Shown here in pieces: positions 19,806 through 29,875 of a DNA stretch of 61,112 nucleotides. Position 1 is the stretch's first letter; each line of letters starts with the position of its first letter. A program made the translations under genes and the position numbers. The notes below the pieces were generated by a model, which ran no database searches, was not told where the DNA came from, and was given only the letters and a program-made list of their open reading frames with translations. The DNA comes from an uncultured Gammaproteobacteria bacterium (lineage in GTDB: Bacteria; Pseudomonadota; Gammaproteobacteria; PS1; Pseudothioglobaceae). The stretch lies in assembly GCA_913057955.1 (NCBI GenBank), contig CAJXOB010000006.1, positions 1 through 61,112 on the forward strand. The letters run 5' to 3'.

Positions 19806-20855
19806 GTGGATGAAAAGAAAAAACAAGCACTACAAGTAGCACTTGGACAAATTGAAAAACAGTTTGGAAAAGGGTCTGTTATGTTTTTAGGTGATGAAGA
19901 GGCGAGAAGTGATATTGAAGCTGTTTCAACGGGAAGTTTGACTCTTGATATAGCCTTAGGAATTGGTGGCTTACCTAGAGGAAGGGTTGTTGAAATTTAT
20001 GGTCCTGAGTCCTCGGGAAAGACAACTATGACACTTCATGTTATAGCAGAAATGCAGAAATTAGGCGGAACAGCAGCATTTATTGATGCAGAGCATGCGC
20101 TAGATCCTTCTTACGCAAGAAAATTGGGCGTAAATACAGACGATCTTCTAATATCTCAGCCTGATACTGGCGAGCAAGCTTTAGAAATTACCGATATGCT
20201 CGTTCGCTCTGGAGGCGTTGATATTGTTGTTATAGATTCAGTTGCTGCTTTAACTCCTAAGGCTGAAATCGAAGGCGAAATGGGCGCGTCGCATATGGGT
20301 TTACAAGCTAGACTGATGTCCCAAGCATTAAGAAAGCTAACATCAAATATAAAACGAACTAACACTATGGTAATCTTTATCAACCAACTTCGAATGAAGA
20401 TTGGCGTAATGTTTGGTAATCCTGAGACTACAACTGGTGGAAATGCGCTTAAATTTTATGCCTCTGTAAGACTTGATATTCGAAGAATTGGTGCTATCAA
20501 AAAAGGCGATGAAATTCTTGGTAATGAGACGCGAGTTAAGGTACTCAAAAATAAGGTTGCCCCTCCTTTCAAAAAGGCAGAGTTTCAAATTTTATACAAC
20601 CAAGGTATTTCAAGAGAAAGTGAGATAATTGATTTGGGAGTTGAGCATGGTTTTGTTGAAAAAGCAGGAGCTTGGTATAGCGTTGAAGGAGAAAGAATTG
20701 GTCAAGGTAAGGATAATTCTCGAGACTTCTTAAAAGAGAATACTAAAATGAGTCAAATGCTTGAGGCTAAAATTCGTGAAAAACTAATGAGTAACGATAA
20801 TGACGAAACAGAGTCAGTAAAGAGCAATAATGACGAAACAGAGTCAACAGAGTAA
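19806..20855 (+). CDS. recA: Recombinase RecA
   Basis: RecA pairs homologous DNA strands and drives recombination repair. The 349-residue protein has Walker [10 protein letters not shown] at 66-74, the DNA-binding loop region with [15 protein letters not shown], and an acidic tail. The start is GTG 19806, six bases after GGGAG (19795-19799). The last 18 codons contain a 30-nt period repeat that duplicates NDETES. No clear LexA box lies in the 48-bp promoter region. recX overlaps the end. Confidence 0.98.
   Translation: MDEKKKQALQVALGQIEKQFGKGSVMFLGDEEARSDIEAVSTGSLTLDIALGIGGLPRGRVVEIYGPESSGKTTMTLHVIAEMQKLGGTAAFIDAEHALDPSYARKLGVNTDDLLISQPDTGEQALEITDMLVRSGGVDIVVIDSVAALTPKAEIEGEMGASHMGLQARLMSQALRKLTSNIKRTNTMVIFINQLRMKIGVMFGNPETTTGGNALKFYASVRLDIRRIGAIKKGDEILGNETRVKVLKNKVAPPFKKAEFQILYNQGISRESEIIDLGVEHGFVEKAGAWYSVEGERIGQGKDNSRDFLKENTKMSQMLEAKIREKLMSNDNDETESVKSNNDETESTE
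20797..20846 (+). repeat. 20-bp direct repeat at the recA/recX junction
   Basis: ATAATGACGAAACAGAGTCA occurs at 20797-20816 and again at 20827-20846, a 30-bp period. It duplicates NDETES in the RecA tail. The ATG of the second copy is the recX start. The ATG of the first copy is in the same frame but meets TAA after six codons (MTKQSQ, stop), so it is a decoy start. Confidence 0.9.
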
Positions 20856-21255
20856 ATGCTATTCAGCCGCATTAAAAATGTTAATGAGGCGAGAGCACTC
20901 CAAGTTAGAATTAATACAAAAATTAAATCTTAAAGATTTTGATGATACTGTCATTAATGACAGTATCTCTTTATTAGCTGAGCAGAAATACCAGAGTGAC
21001 GAAAGGTTTTCTGAGGCTTTTATACTTATGCGATTCAACCAGGGCAAGGGCCCTGTAAAAATTTCTATGGAACTAAAATCAAGGGGTATTAGTAAGTTTG
21101 ATTTAACTTTGTTTAATTGGTTTGAGTTAGCAAAAGACGTTAAGTATAAAAAATTTGGAGATAGTAAATCTTTAGACTATAAAGAAGAGGCTAAGCAAAA
21201 ACGTTTTTTACAGTCTAGAGGCTTTGGTTTTGATCAAATAAATCAAGCATTTTAG
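20830..21255 (+). CDS. recX: Regulatory protein RecX
   Basis: RecX is the usual partner of RecA and limits filament growth. The 141-residue product has the family opening [20 protein letters not shown] and the [16 protein letters not shown] segment of the three-helix repeats. It overlaps the last 26 bp of recA in another frame, which implies coupled translation. The chosen start at 20830 lies inside the duplicated 20-bp repeat. The C-terminal part is divergent, with a Lys-rich stretch ([15 protein letters not shown]), but it ends in the typical [18 protein letters not shown]. Confidence 0.9.
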   Translation: MTKQSQQSKCYSAALKMLMRREHSKLELIQKLNLKDFDDTVINDSISLLAEQKYQSDERFSEAFILMRFNQGKGPVKISMELKSRGISKFDLTLFNWFELAKDVKYKKFGDSKSLDYKEEAKQKRFLQSRGFGFDQINQAF

Positions 21256-21277
21256 CAAATCTAAAATCATCATATAA

Positions 21278-22393
<1,116 letters not shown>

Positions 22394-22404
22394 AGAGATT
22401 AGAT

Positions 22405-24258
22405 TTAATCTGTTATATTTGCTTCAACTGGATTTTTAATAAAATACTCATCTAATAGTTCTCTTGCTAAAGGGGCTGCTTTAGAGCTACCACTGCCTGC
22501 ATTTTCAACAATAATAGCTATTGCAACTTGTGGATCTTCAATAGGTGCAAATCCAGTGAATAGGGCATGATCCCTTAATTTTTCTTCAATATTTTCAGCA
22601 ATATATTCTTCTTCTGGGTCAAGCCCAAAAACCTGCGCAGTGCCGGTTTTTCCAGCTAGGCTATATTGAAGTTTATTGTTCAGTCTCTTGGCTGTACCAA
22701 ATTTCCCATATACCGTTTGCTTCATTGCTTCAATAATTAACTCCCAGTTGCTAATGTCTTTTATAGGTATTTGTTTCGCCTTAAGATTTTGCTCTTCAAA
22801 AAGATCGCCATTTTTTGATTGAGAGTGCATCATTACTTGAGGCGTTAAAAGCTGTCCTTTATTTGCAATAGCTGCTGTTGCTAAAGCAAGTTGAAGAGGG
22901 CTTGCAGTCATAAAGCCTTGACCAATGCCTGTAATAAGAGTTTCACCTCTATACCAAGGCTCATCCTTGTTAATCTTTTTCCATTCCCTGGATGGCAGGA
23001 TTCCACCAAGCTCTCCAGGCAAGTCAATACCTGTTTGTTTGCCAAATTGAAAATATGAAAGACTGTCATGGATTTGATCAATACCCATATTGAAAGCTAG
23101 GTCATAGAAAAATACATCGCATGATTGTGCGATAGCCTCAATCACATTTACTTTTCCGTGACCAGAACGTTTCCAGTCATTAAACTTTCTAGAATAATTA
23201 TTTAATTTGTAGTATCCAGGACAAAAAGTACTATGTTTAATCGTTATGTTATTTAGTTCTAAACCAGCCAGGGCGATCATTGGCTTGATGGTTGAGCCAG
23301 GAGGGTAGAGACCCTTAATGCTTCTATCAAAGAGCGGCAAATCTTCATTACTACTGAGATCATTATATCTTTCTACTGTTATTCCATTAACAAACCAATT
23401 TGGATTGAATGAGGGGGTGCTTACTAGGCTGAGTATTGATCCATCTTTTACATTTATAAGCGCTATAACACCCCTACTATCTCCCAAAAGGGATTCGGCT
23501 TTAAGCTGGAAGTCAATATCAATGTTTAAGTAGATGTCTTGACCAGCAATAGAAGGGGATATAATTCTAGTATCTACTATACGGCCCGCAACATTTCTCT
23601 CAATTTGTTTTACACCAGACTCGCCATGAAGTAGCTTTTCATATTGCTTTTCAATGCCCGTTTTTCCAACAAAATTTGTGCCATTATAATTTTTTTTATC
23701 ATAATTACTTTTTTCTTTTTGATTCATTGAAGAGACGTAACCAATAAGATGAGCACTCGAAGCGCCATATGGATAAACGCGATGAAAGTATGATTCAACC
23801 TCAACACCAGGAAGATTATTTTTTATAAGAAATGAAGCAACTGATGACTCAGAAAGGTTAAATTTTAAGGGTATGTTTTGAAATTTTTTAAAGCGACTTA
23901 ATTTTTTATTAAATTTTTTGATATCTTCATAGCTAATTAAATCACTTAATTCTAATTCTATTAATGTTTCATTTAAATTAGTTACCTTTTCTGGAGTGAT
24001 CGTCAATATATAAGAAAATTCATTGGTTGCTAAAATTTTCCCATTTCGATCTAGAATATCACCTCTAATTGGAGTAATGGGGAGGTTTTGCATTTGATTG
24101 CCAAGTGCTTCTTCTAAATAATAGTCATGCTTAGTTACTTGAAGATTAAAGAGTCTTAGTATTAAGATTAATGTCATTGAAAGCATTATGACTGCAGAAA
24201 GAATTACTCTTGATTTGAATACTATCTTTTCGCGTTTAATGTTTCCGATTTTTTCCAT
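22405..24258 (-). CDS. mrdA: Penicillin-binding protein 2 (peptidoglycan transpeptidase)
   Basis: PBP2 is the transpeptidase of the cell-elongation machinery and acts in the periplasm, anchored by an N-terminal membrane helix (about residues 17-36). The 617-residue protein has an N-terminal pedestal domain (RGDILDRNGKILATN) and the transpeptidase motifs S322-T-I-K325, S379-C-D and K537-T-G. The neighbours mreB, mreC and mreD upstream confirm PBP2 rather than PBP3. rodA, often next in the operon, is not here; tgt converges instead. Confidence 0.96.
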   Translation of the reverse strand: MEKIGNIKREKIVFKSRVILSAVIMLSMTLILILRLFNLQVTKHDYYLEEALGNQMQNLPITPIRGDILDRNGKILATNEFSYILTITPEKVTNLNETLIELELSDLISYEDIKKFNKKLSRFKKFQNIPLKFNLSESSVASFLIKNNLPGVEVESYFHRVYPYGASSAHLIGYVSSMNQKEKSNYDKKNYNGTNFVGKTGIEKQYEKLLHGESGVKQIERNVAGRIVDTRIISPSIAGQDIYLNIDIDFQLKAESLLGDSRGVIALINVKDGSILSLVSTPSFNPNWFVNGITVERYNDLSSNEDLPLFDRSIKGLYPPGSTIKPMIALAGLELNNITIKHSTFCPGYYKLNNYSRKFNDWKRSGHGKVNVIEAIAQSCDVFFYDLAFNMGIDQIHDSLSYFQFGKQTGIDLPGELGGILPSREWKKINKDEPWYRGETLITGIGQGFMTASPLQLALATAAIANKGQLLTPQVMMHSQSKNGDLFEEQNLKAKQIPIKDISNWELIIEAMKQTVYGKFGTAKRLNNKLQYSLAGKTGTAQVFGLDPEEEYIAENIEEKLRDHALFTGFAPIEDPQVAIAIIVENAGSGSSKAAPLARELLDEYFIKNPVEANITD

Positions 24259-24271
24259 ACTGGCAGATTAA

Positions 24272-24739
24272 TTATTCCTTGAGTTTTGCTAATAGGAGGC
24301 GAATGAGTGGCCATAAAATTGCACTAGTAATTGGCGAAAGTAAGATTAGCCATTTAATATTAAAGCCATGAACCAATGAGTGAATTAATAAAAACGTAAT
24401 TAAATAAATTAGAGTGCTTATAAAAACATACACCTGCTGGGTGGTTATATTTGAAATAAAAAAAGATTTTTTAACATTTAAAATAAAAGCAGAGCTGAGA
24501 ACCAGTGCAAGTGCATTTTGACCTAAGATTCCTCCTTGAAGGACATCAAGGAGTATTCCAAGAATAAATGCAGAGGTGAAGACGCTCTTACCATTAGAAT
24601 AAATCAACCAGTAGATAAAAAAAGATAATAACCAAAAAGGAGAGGCAAGCTCGAGAAAAGATGGCAGCGAGATTGCGCCAATTATAAATGCAATAATAGA
24701 TATTTTAACTAGGAGAAAAAAGTGAGTTGTATTATTCAT
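24272..24739 (-). CDS. mreD: Rod-shape-determining membrane protein MreD
   Basis: MreD is a polytopic inner-membrane part of the elongasome. The 155-residue product is strongly hydrophobic, with about five membrane segments and the family feature LLDVLQGGILGQNAL. It overlaps the mreC stop by 8 bp and is followed 13 bp later by mrdA, so position settles the identity of an otherwise poorly conserved protein. Confidence 0.9.
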   Translation of the reverse strand: MNNTTHFFLLVKISIIAFIIGAISLPSFLELASPFWLLSFFIYWLIYSNGKSVFTSAFILGILLDVLQGGILGQNALALVLSSAFILNVKKSFFISNITTQQVYVFISTLIYLITFLLIHSLVHGFNIKWLILLSPITSAILWPLIRLLLAKLKE

Positions 24740-25535
24740 TTTTTTCTTTAACGATAAGAACCAGCTCTAATTTGTTCATATTTTGAGTTGGCTGAAGAGA
24801 AATTGACAAGAATGAAGCATTTATTGTGTCATCGATTGAAGTTACCCTTCCAACAAGGTAGCCTGATGGGTATAAATTACCAATCCCACTAGTAAGGAAA
24901 ATGTCTCCTACTTTGACATCTGAGTCCAAAGGCACAAATTCAATTATCATGCCATTTTCACTCGAAGCGATTCCCTTGGTGATACCTCTAATTCCATTTC
25001 TTGAGTTTTTTACGGGCATGTGTTGAGTTGGGTCAGTGAGAAGTCGAACGGTTGAATACATAGGAGTAATTTGTATAATTTGACCAACCGCGCCTTCTGA
25101 CCCAACTACAAGTTGAGACAGTGCAACCCCGTCATTAGATCCTTTGCCAATAATAATTTTTTTGGATAGCCTAGACTGGGAAATTGATTTGACATGTGCA
25201 AGCTTAGCATCATGATTTGGTATTTTATAGCTTGAATCTAGTAGCTTTGACATTTTTTGGTTTTCTAGAGCTAGATTGTTGTAACCCTGAAGTCTCACTT
25301 TTAGTTCAACTAACTGACCTTTTAGGTAATCATTCTCACTAATTAATGTGTCATTATCAGCGCCCTTGTCATTAACCCAGTCAATAACTTGACTAGGCAA
25401 ATCAACAATTACATAAATTGGACTGAGAAGGGTTAGAGTGAACCTTTTAAAGTTATCTAAATAAGAAAATCGGGTATCTAATACAATTAAGATTATTGAT
25501 AAAAAAACGGGTACGAAAAATTTTAAAAGTCGCAT
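24732..25535 (-). CDS. mreC: Rod-shape-determining protein MreC
   Basis: MreC is a periplasmic scaffold of the elongasome anchored by one N-terminal helix (about 6-22). A coiled coil (about 60-100) and beta domains with GKGSNDGVALSQLVVGSEGAVGQI and VGDIFLTSGIGNLYPSGYLVGRV follow. I start at ATG 25535 (267 residues), because AAGGA then lies 6 bp upstream; the in-frame TTG at 25541 would touch the ribosome binding site. mreB is 25 bp upstream. Confidence 0.94.
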   Translation of the reverse strand: MRLLKFFVPVFLSIILIVLDTRFSYLDNFKRFTLTLLSPIYVIVDLPSQVIDWVNDKGADNDTLISENDYLKGQLVELKVRLQGYNNLALENQKMSKLLDSSYKIPNHDAKLAHVKSISQSRLSKKIIIGKGSNDGVALSQLVVGSEGAVGQIIQITPMYSTVRLLTDPTQHMPVKNSRNGIRGITKGIASSENGMIIEFVPLDSDVKVGDIFLTSGIGNLYPSGYLVGRVTSIDDTINASFLSISLQPTQNMNKLELVLIVKEKNE

Positions 25536-25560
25536 TACCAATCCTTCGACTTATCTAGAT

Positions 25561-26592
25561 TCACTCGTTTGCCAAAAACCCCATGCCATGGTGATTAATC
25601 ATTTCTAAGGCAATTCCTCCGCCTCTTGCAACACAGGTAAGTGGGTCATCTGCAATTGTAACGGGTAGGTTTGTTTGATTATGAACGAGCTTGTCAATAC
25701 CTTCTAAAAGAGCTCCGCCACCAGTGATAACTAAACCATTTTGTGCAATATCTGAAGATAACTCAGGTGGTGTTTGCTCAAGAGCAGTTCTTAGTGCATT
25801 GACAATCATCCCTAGAGGTTCACTTAAGGCTTCTAATATTTCAGCATTAGTGACTTCAAACGCAACAGGGAGGCCAGTAGAAACTGCGCGACCTCTAAAT
25901 TCATTTTTACGAATAATTTTAGATTCAAAAGCACTTCCCACCTCTTCTTTAATTTGCTCAGCAGTAGCCTCTCCAATGATAATGCCATGAACTCTTCTTA
26001 TAAATTTAACAATAGTGTCATCAAAGACATCTCCACCAACTCTCAAAGAGTCTGAGTAGACTATTCCATTTAAAGAAAGTATTGCAATTTCAGATGTTCC
26101 GCCGCCAATATCAAGAACCATTGCGCCTGAGGCCTCTTCAATTGCCATGCCTGCTCCAAGAGCAGCTGCCATAGGCTCTTCAATAAGGTAAACATCTCTT
26201 GCGCCGGCGCCTACAGCGCTTTCTTTAATTGCGCGTCTTTCAACTTGAGTAGCGCCGCAAGGAACGCAGATTAATACTTTTGGGCTTGGTGAAAAAAAGC
26301 CTGATTTCAAAACTTTTTTCATAAAGTGTTGGAGCATTTTTTCAGTAACCTTAAAGTCTGCGATTACGCCGTCTTTCATTGGCCTAATAGCTTCAATTGA
26401 ACCCGGCGTTCTTCCAAGCATGTTCTTTGCTTCTTGGCCTACTGCTATAACTGTTGACTCTAAAGCGCCCTTTTCGTGCCTTAATGCGACAACAGAGGGT
26501 TCATTTAGAACTACTTTGCCATCCATATAAATAAGTGTATTAGCTGTTCCAAGATCAATAGATAGATTTTGGCCTTTGAATAAATTGAACAT
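25561..26592 (-). CDS. mreB: Rod-shape-determining protein MreB (bacterial actin)
   Basis: MreB is the actin-like ATPase that guides wall synthesis in rod-shaped cells. The 343-residue protein has the phosphate-1 motif [12 protein letters not shown] near the N terminus, phosphate-2 [14 protein letters not shown] and the adenosine motif [11 protein letters not shown]. It is the first gene of the - strand mreBCD-mrdA operon. A good promoter lies at 26637-26665, and AGGA precedes the start. The organism therefore probably grows as a rod or elongated cell. Confidence 0.98.
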   Translation of the reverse strand: MFNLFKGQNLSIDLGTANTLIYMDGKVVLNEPSVVALRHEKGALESTVIAVGQEAKNMLGRTPGSIEAIRPMKDGVIADFKVTEKMLQHFMKKVLKSGFFSPSPKVLICVPCGATQVERRAIKESAVGAGARDVYLIEEPMAAALGAGMAIEEASGAMVLDIGGGTSEIAILSLNGIVYSDSLRVGGDVFDDTIVKFIRRVHGIIIGEATAEQIKEEVGSAFESKIIRKNEFRGRAVSTGLPVAFEVTNAEILEALSEPLGMIVNALRTALEQTPPELSSDIAQNGLVITGGGALLEGIDKLVHNQTNLPVTIADDPLTCVARGGGIALEMINHHGMGFLANE

Positions 26593-26636
26593 AAGGGAAT
26601 CCTAGCAAAAAAATGATTAAAATGAAAAGAGATTAT

Positions 26637-26665
26637 AATATATTCTGCTTTAATATACTTGACAA
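26637..26665 (-). promoter_or_regulatory. Candidate mreB promoter
   Basis: On the - strand, TTGTCA (26665-26660) and TATATT (26642-26637) are separated by exactly 17 bp. Transcription would start about 38 bp before the mreB ATG. The same bases hold a TTGACA on the + strand toward the fumarase gene, but no -10 lies at a workable distance there. Confidence 0.5.
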
Positions 26666-26684
26666 TAGATAAATCCAATTAAAT

Positions 26685-28181
26685 ATGATCATTAAACAAG
26701 AACACTTAGTAGAAAGCATTCATTCGGCATTGCAGTATATTTCTTATTATCACTCGCCTGACTTTATTAGTGCGATGGTATCTGCTTATGAAAGAGAAAC
26801 AAATCAAAGCGCAAAAAATGCCATTTCACAGATTTTGATAAACTCTAAAATGTGCGCCCTGGGTAAGAGACCCATTTGCCAAGATACTGGAATTGTTAAT
26901 GTATTTGTTGAGGTTGGGATGAGCGTTCAGTGGGACGCCCAGCTTTCTCTCGAAGAGATGATTAATGAAGGAGTAAGGAGGGCATACAACGAGCCCGATA
27001 ATCGCCTAAGAGCTTCGATAGTTAGTGACCCATTGTTTCGTCGAAAAAATACCCAAGACAATACTCCTGCCGTTATTCACACCAAGCTTGTTAAAGGAAA
27101 TAAATTAGATATTAAGGTTGCAGCTAAGGGTGGTGGCTCTGAAAACAAATCAAAATTTACAGTATTAAATCCTGATGACAATCTGACGGACTGGGTTCTG
27201 AAAACAATTCCAACAATGGGGGCGGGCTGGTGCCCTCCAGGAATGATCGGTATTGGGGTGGGCGGAACTGCTGAAAAAGCAATGCTAATGGCTAAATCAG
27301 CGCTCATGGATCCAATCGATATTAATCAAATTAAAGATAAAAGTAATCCCACTGAAATTGAAGCCTTAAGAATTGATTTATTTAATAAGATCAATGAGCT
27401 CGGTATTGGCGCTCAGGGCTTGGGCGGACTAACAACGGTTTTGGACGTTAAGATTCAAGATTATCCAACGCACGCAGCCTCACTGCCAGTTGCAATGATT
27501 CCAAACTGCGCTGCTACGAGGCATGTCCACTTTACTCTAGATGGATCGGGAGTCGCTGAGTTACCAGAGGTTGATTTAAGTCTCTATCCAGACTTGGAGA
27601 TGGACGTTTCTAAGTATACAAAAGTTGATTTAAATAACTTAACTCAATCTCAAATGGATCATTGGAATATTGGAGATACACTGCTACTATCTGGGACTAT
27701 TATTACTGGAAGGGACGCTGCCCATAAGCGCCTGAAGTCAATGATTGATAGCGGCGAAGGCCTCCCTAAAGGCGTTAATTTTGACAATAAATTTATATAT
27801 TATGTCGGGCCGGTTGATGCTGTAGGCGATGAGGTGATAGGTCCTGCAGGACCAACAACTGCAACAAGAATGGATAAGTTTACTGACATGATGCTAGAAA
27901 ACACCGGAATTCTGGGTATGATTGGTAAGGCTGAGAGGGGCGAAGCAACAATTAAAAGTATAAAAAAGCACAAGGCTAGCTATCTGATAGCTGTCGGCGG
28001 GGCTGCCTACTTGATCTCCAAATCCATCAAGAAGGCAAAGATTGTTGCCTTTGAAGAAATGGGTATGGAGGCAATCTATGAGCTAGAGGTTAAAGATATG
28101 CCGGTTACAGTTGCCGTGGATACAGATGGAGAGAATATCCATAAAGTACTTAACAATATTCCTGTGACCTTTAAGAGTTAG
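26685..28181 (+). CDS. fumA: Class I fumarate hydratase (iron-sulfur, single chain)
   Basis: This enzyme interconverts fumarate and malate in the TCA cycle. The 498-residue single chain fuses the alpha and beta domains of class I enzymes. Three cysteines fit the [4Fe-4S] ligands: Cys65 in RPICQDTG, Cys183 in WCPPGMIGIGVGGT and Cys275 in NCAATRHVHF. The beta part contains GRDAAHKRL and YVGPVDAVGDEVIGPAGPTT. Such oxygen-labile fumarases are related to tartrate dehydratase, but fumarase is the likelier role for a stand-alone core gene. No Shine-Dalgarno sequence is evident before the ATG. Confidence 0.92.
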   Translation: MIIKQEHLVESIHSALQYISYYHSPDFISAMVSAYERETNQSAKNAISQILINSKMCALGKRPICQDTGIVNVFVEVGMSVQWDAQLSLEEMINEGVRRAYNEPDNRLRASIVSDPLFRRKNTQDNTPAVIHTKLVKGNKLDIKVAAKGGGSENKSKFTVLNPDDNLTDWVLKTIPTMGAGWCPPGMIGIGVGGTAEKAMLMAKSALMDPIDINQIKDKSNPTEIEALRIDLFNKINELGIGAQGLGGLTTVLDVKIQDYPTHAASLPVAMIPNCAATRHVHFTLDGSGVAELPEVDLSLYPDLEMDVSKYTKVDLNNLTQSQMDHWNIGDTLLLSGTIITGRDAAHKRLKSMIDSGEGLPKGVNFDNKFIYYVGPVDAVGDEVIGPAGPTTATRMDKFTDMMLENTGILGMIGKAERGEATIKSIKKHKASYLIAVGGAAYLISKSIKKAKIVAFEEMGMEAIYELEVKDMPVTVAVDTDGENIHKVLNNIPVTFKS

Positions 28182-28210
28182 ACAAAGTTTTTAGTTAGTC
28201 TTAGAGCGCC

Positions 28211-28238
28211 TTTAAATAGTATATTCCTAGCGTATAAT
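28211..28238 (+). promoter_or_regulatory. Candidate rnpB promoter
   Basis: TATAAT (28233-28238) lies 8 bp before the first base of the RNase P RNA, and TTTAAA (28211-28216) sits 16 bp further upstream as a weak -35. The distance from TATAAT to the RNA 5' end is what a primary transcript start would need. Confidence 0.6.
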
Positions 28239-28246
28239 TTTTCCTT

Positions 28247-28594
28247 GAAGTTGGCCGGATGGTCGCCGAGTGCAATTGCGCTGGGAGGAAAGTCCGGGCT
28301 CCAAAGAGCAAAGTGCTAGTTAACAGCTAGGCGCAGTGATGCGACGGAAAGTGCAGCAGAAAATAAACCGCCTGTTTCGATAGGTAAGGGTGAAATGGTG
28401 CGGTAAGAGCGCACCGCGAACTTAGTGATAAGTTTGGCATGGTAAACCCCACTTGGAGCAAGCTCAAATAGGGAGGCATTGGCGCTGCTCGCGTTGTCTT
28501 CGGGTAGAGTGCTCAAGATGCTTGGTGACAAGTATCGTAGATGAATGACCATCAAGGCTTCGGCCGAACAGAACCCGGCTTATAGGCCAACTTC
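28247..28594 (+). ncRNA. rnpB: RNase P RNA (bacterial type A)
   Basis: This is the catalytic RNA that trims the 5' ends of tRNA precursors. The ends GAAGTTGGCC (28247-28256) and GGCCAACTTC (28585-28594) form a perfect 10-bp P1 helix. The conserved core GAGGAAAGTCCGGGCT follows near the 5' end, and AGAACCCGGCTTAT lies near the 3' end. The length of 348 nt fits type A. No clear terminator follows; the 115 bp to the next gene hold only AT-rich sequence. Confidence 0.97.
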
Positions 28595-28709
28595 ATTTTA
28601 TTTACGGACTAGTTATTTTTAATTGCTGTAATTAATCAGGTTTAATTTTTTTTGTAAAGGTTATTTCTTAAGGTTATACTTTAGTTTTTTCTAGATACTT
28701 TCAATCTTT

Positions 28710-29039
28710 ATGACTTATGTTTATTTAGCGCTTGCTATTGCAGCTGAGGTTGCTGGAACGACGCTTTTAAAGGCTACTGAAGAGTTTTCTAAACTAGTGC
28801 CAACCACATTTCTGATTATTTTTTATCTTCTCTCTTTTTGGTTAATGACGCTTGCTCTAAGGGAATTACCTTTAGGTGTTGTATATGCTGTTTGGTCTGG
28901 ATTAGGGATTGTTTTGGTTGCATTTTCTGGGGCAATTATTTATAAAGAGATGCCAGATATTGGGTCTATAATTGGAATGGCTTTAATTATTTCTGGCGTG
29001 GTTGTGATGCATTTATTTTCAACCTCAATCAAACATTAA
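28710..29039 (+). CDS. Small multidrug resistance (SMR) family transporter, EmrE-like
   Basis: The 109-residue protein has four membrane helices. It carries the essential Glu at position 13 (Glu14 in EmrE) in ALAIAAEVAGTTLLK, and the loop GVVYAVWSGLGIVL, which matches the Qac/EmrE type rather than the guanidinium (Gdx) type. Such proteins exchange protons for cationic compounds as dimers; EmrE can also move betaine and choline. The stop is only 2 bp from the eutA-like start, so it is probably part of the compatible-solute gene group. Its substrate is unknown. Confidence 0.88.
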   Translation: MTYVYLALAIAAEVAGTTLLKATEEFSKLVPTTFLIIFYLLSFWLMTLALRELPLGVVYAVWSGLGIVLVAFSGAIIYKEMPDIGSIIGMALIISGVVVMHLFSTSIKH

Positions 29040-29041
29040 TT

Positions 29042-29776
29042 ATGACAATTGAATCAAAAAAATACAATATTTCAGAAACTTTAACTAGAACTAGTGAAAG
29101 GCCGTCAGTAGGCCTCATTGTTTTAAATACAGACTTCACCTTTGAGCGTGACTTTGTAAGGATGTACATAGAGCACAAGCCAGACTATGACTTTTATTTC
29201 AACCGAATTCATTTTGCTAATCCAATGACGCCCCAGTCTTTGGCAGCAATTGGCGATGACTTGACTGAAGCCGCTGCCTTAATACTCCCTAACTATGACC
29301 TTGATTTAGTTGTCTTTAATTGTACCTCTTCATCATCCATTGTCGGAGATGAGGCAATAGAACTTGCAATTCAACAGAGTAAGCCGACGGCAAAAGTTCT
29401 GTCTACCTCTCAAGCTGTTGTTGCAAATTTTAAGGCGAGAGGATTCAAAAAAATTAGCATATTAACGCCTTATAGCGAAGAAGTTTCCTCTCTTTTAAGG
29501 GGCTATTTAGAGCGAAACGGCGTTGAAATGGTATCTTCAATGCATATGGATATGAGCGATGACAGAGACGTTGCAATGCTTCCAGCCGAAGAAATCATTT
29601 CAGCAGCGAAAGCGGCTATTCATGTGGATGCCGATGCGCTCTTTATATCTTGTACTGCAATGAGATCTGCAGAAATAATTCCTGAAATAGAGGCTGCTAT
29701 CGGCAAGCCTGTCTTCACTTCGAACCAAGCAACCTTTGATCAAATTTCTAAAATCATAGAAAATCAAATTTGCTAG
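29042..29776 (+). CDS. eutA: EutA-like Asp/Glu racemase-family enzyme (maleate isomerase/arylmalonate decarboxylase type)
   Basis: The 244-residue protein has the two cysteines typical of this superfamily, Cys94 in VFNCTSSSSIVG and Cys204 in LFISCTAMRSAE, one from each half of the pseudo-symmetric fold. Members include maleate isomerase, arylmalonate decarboxylase and EutA of the ectoine-degradation clusters of rhizobia. The nearby DoeA/EutD-like and DoeX-like genes make EutA the best guess. In that pathway its exact reaction is thought to be a racemisation of an intermediate. It is co-directional with the SMR gene, 2 bp apart. Confidence 0.75.
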   Translation: MTIESKKYNISETLTRTSERPSVGLIVLNTDFTFERDFVRMYIEHKPDYDFYFNRIHFANPMTPQSLAAIGDDLTEAAALILPNYDLDLVVFNCTSSSSIVGDEAIELAIQQSKPTAKVLSTSQAVVANFKARGFKKISILTPYSEEVSSLLRGYLERNGVEMVSSMHMDMSDDRDVAMLPAEEIISAAKAAIHVDADALFISCTAMRSAEIIPEIEAAIGKPVFTSNQATFDQISKIIENQIC

Positions 29777-29830
29777 ATTTACAACTTTTTGAACTTATAA
29801 AGTACTGATTTTAATCAAAATTTCATAATA

Positions 29831-29849
29831 AAGTGAATTTTCTTCACTT
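29831..29849. promoter_or_regulatory. Palindrome before the Lrp/AsnC regulator, candidate operator
   Basis: AAGTGAA (29831-29837) and TTCACTT (29843-29849) are a perfect inverted repeat around five bases, 27-33 bp before the likely start codon of the regulator. A CATAAT at 29824-29829 could be a -10 just upstream. Lrp/AsnC proteins usually bind such short palindromes in their own promoters; autoregulation here is inference. Confidence 0.45.
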
Positions 29850-29875
29850 AATGAGCGTTCTTCTTGAGTCATAAT

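Noticed and set aside
19758..19826. Longer ribD N terminus starting at 19826
   Set aside because: It would overlap the recA start and adds a hydrophobic tail unlike any RibD; ATG 19757 gives the normal N terminus.
26659..26687. TTGACA as a promoter for the fumarase gene
   Set aside because: With a 17-bp spacer the -10 would overlap the ATG itself (AATATG), so it cannot serve the annotated start. The same bases fit the mreB promoter on the other strand.
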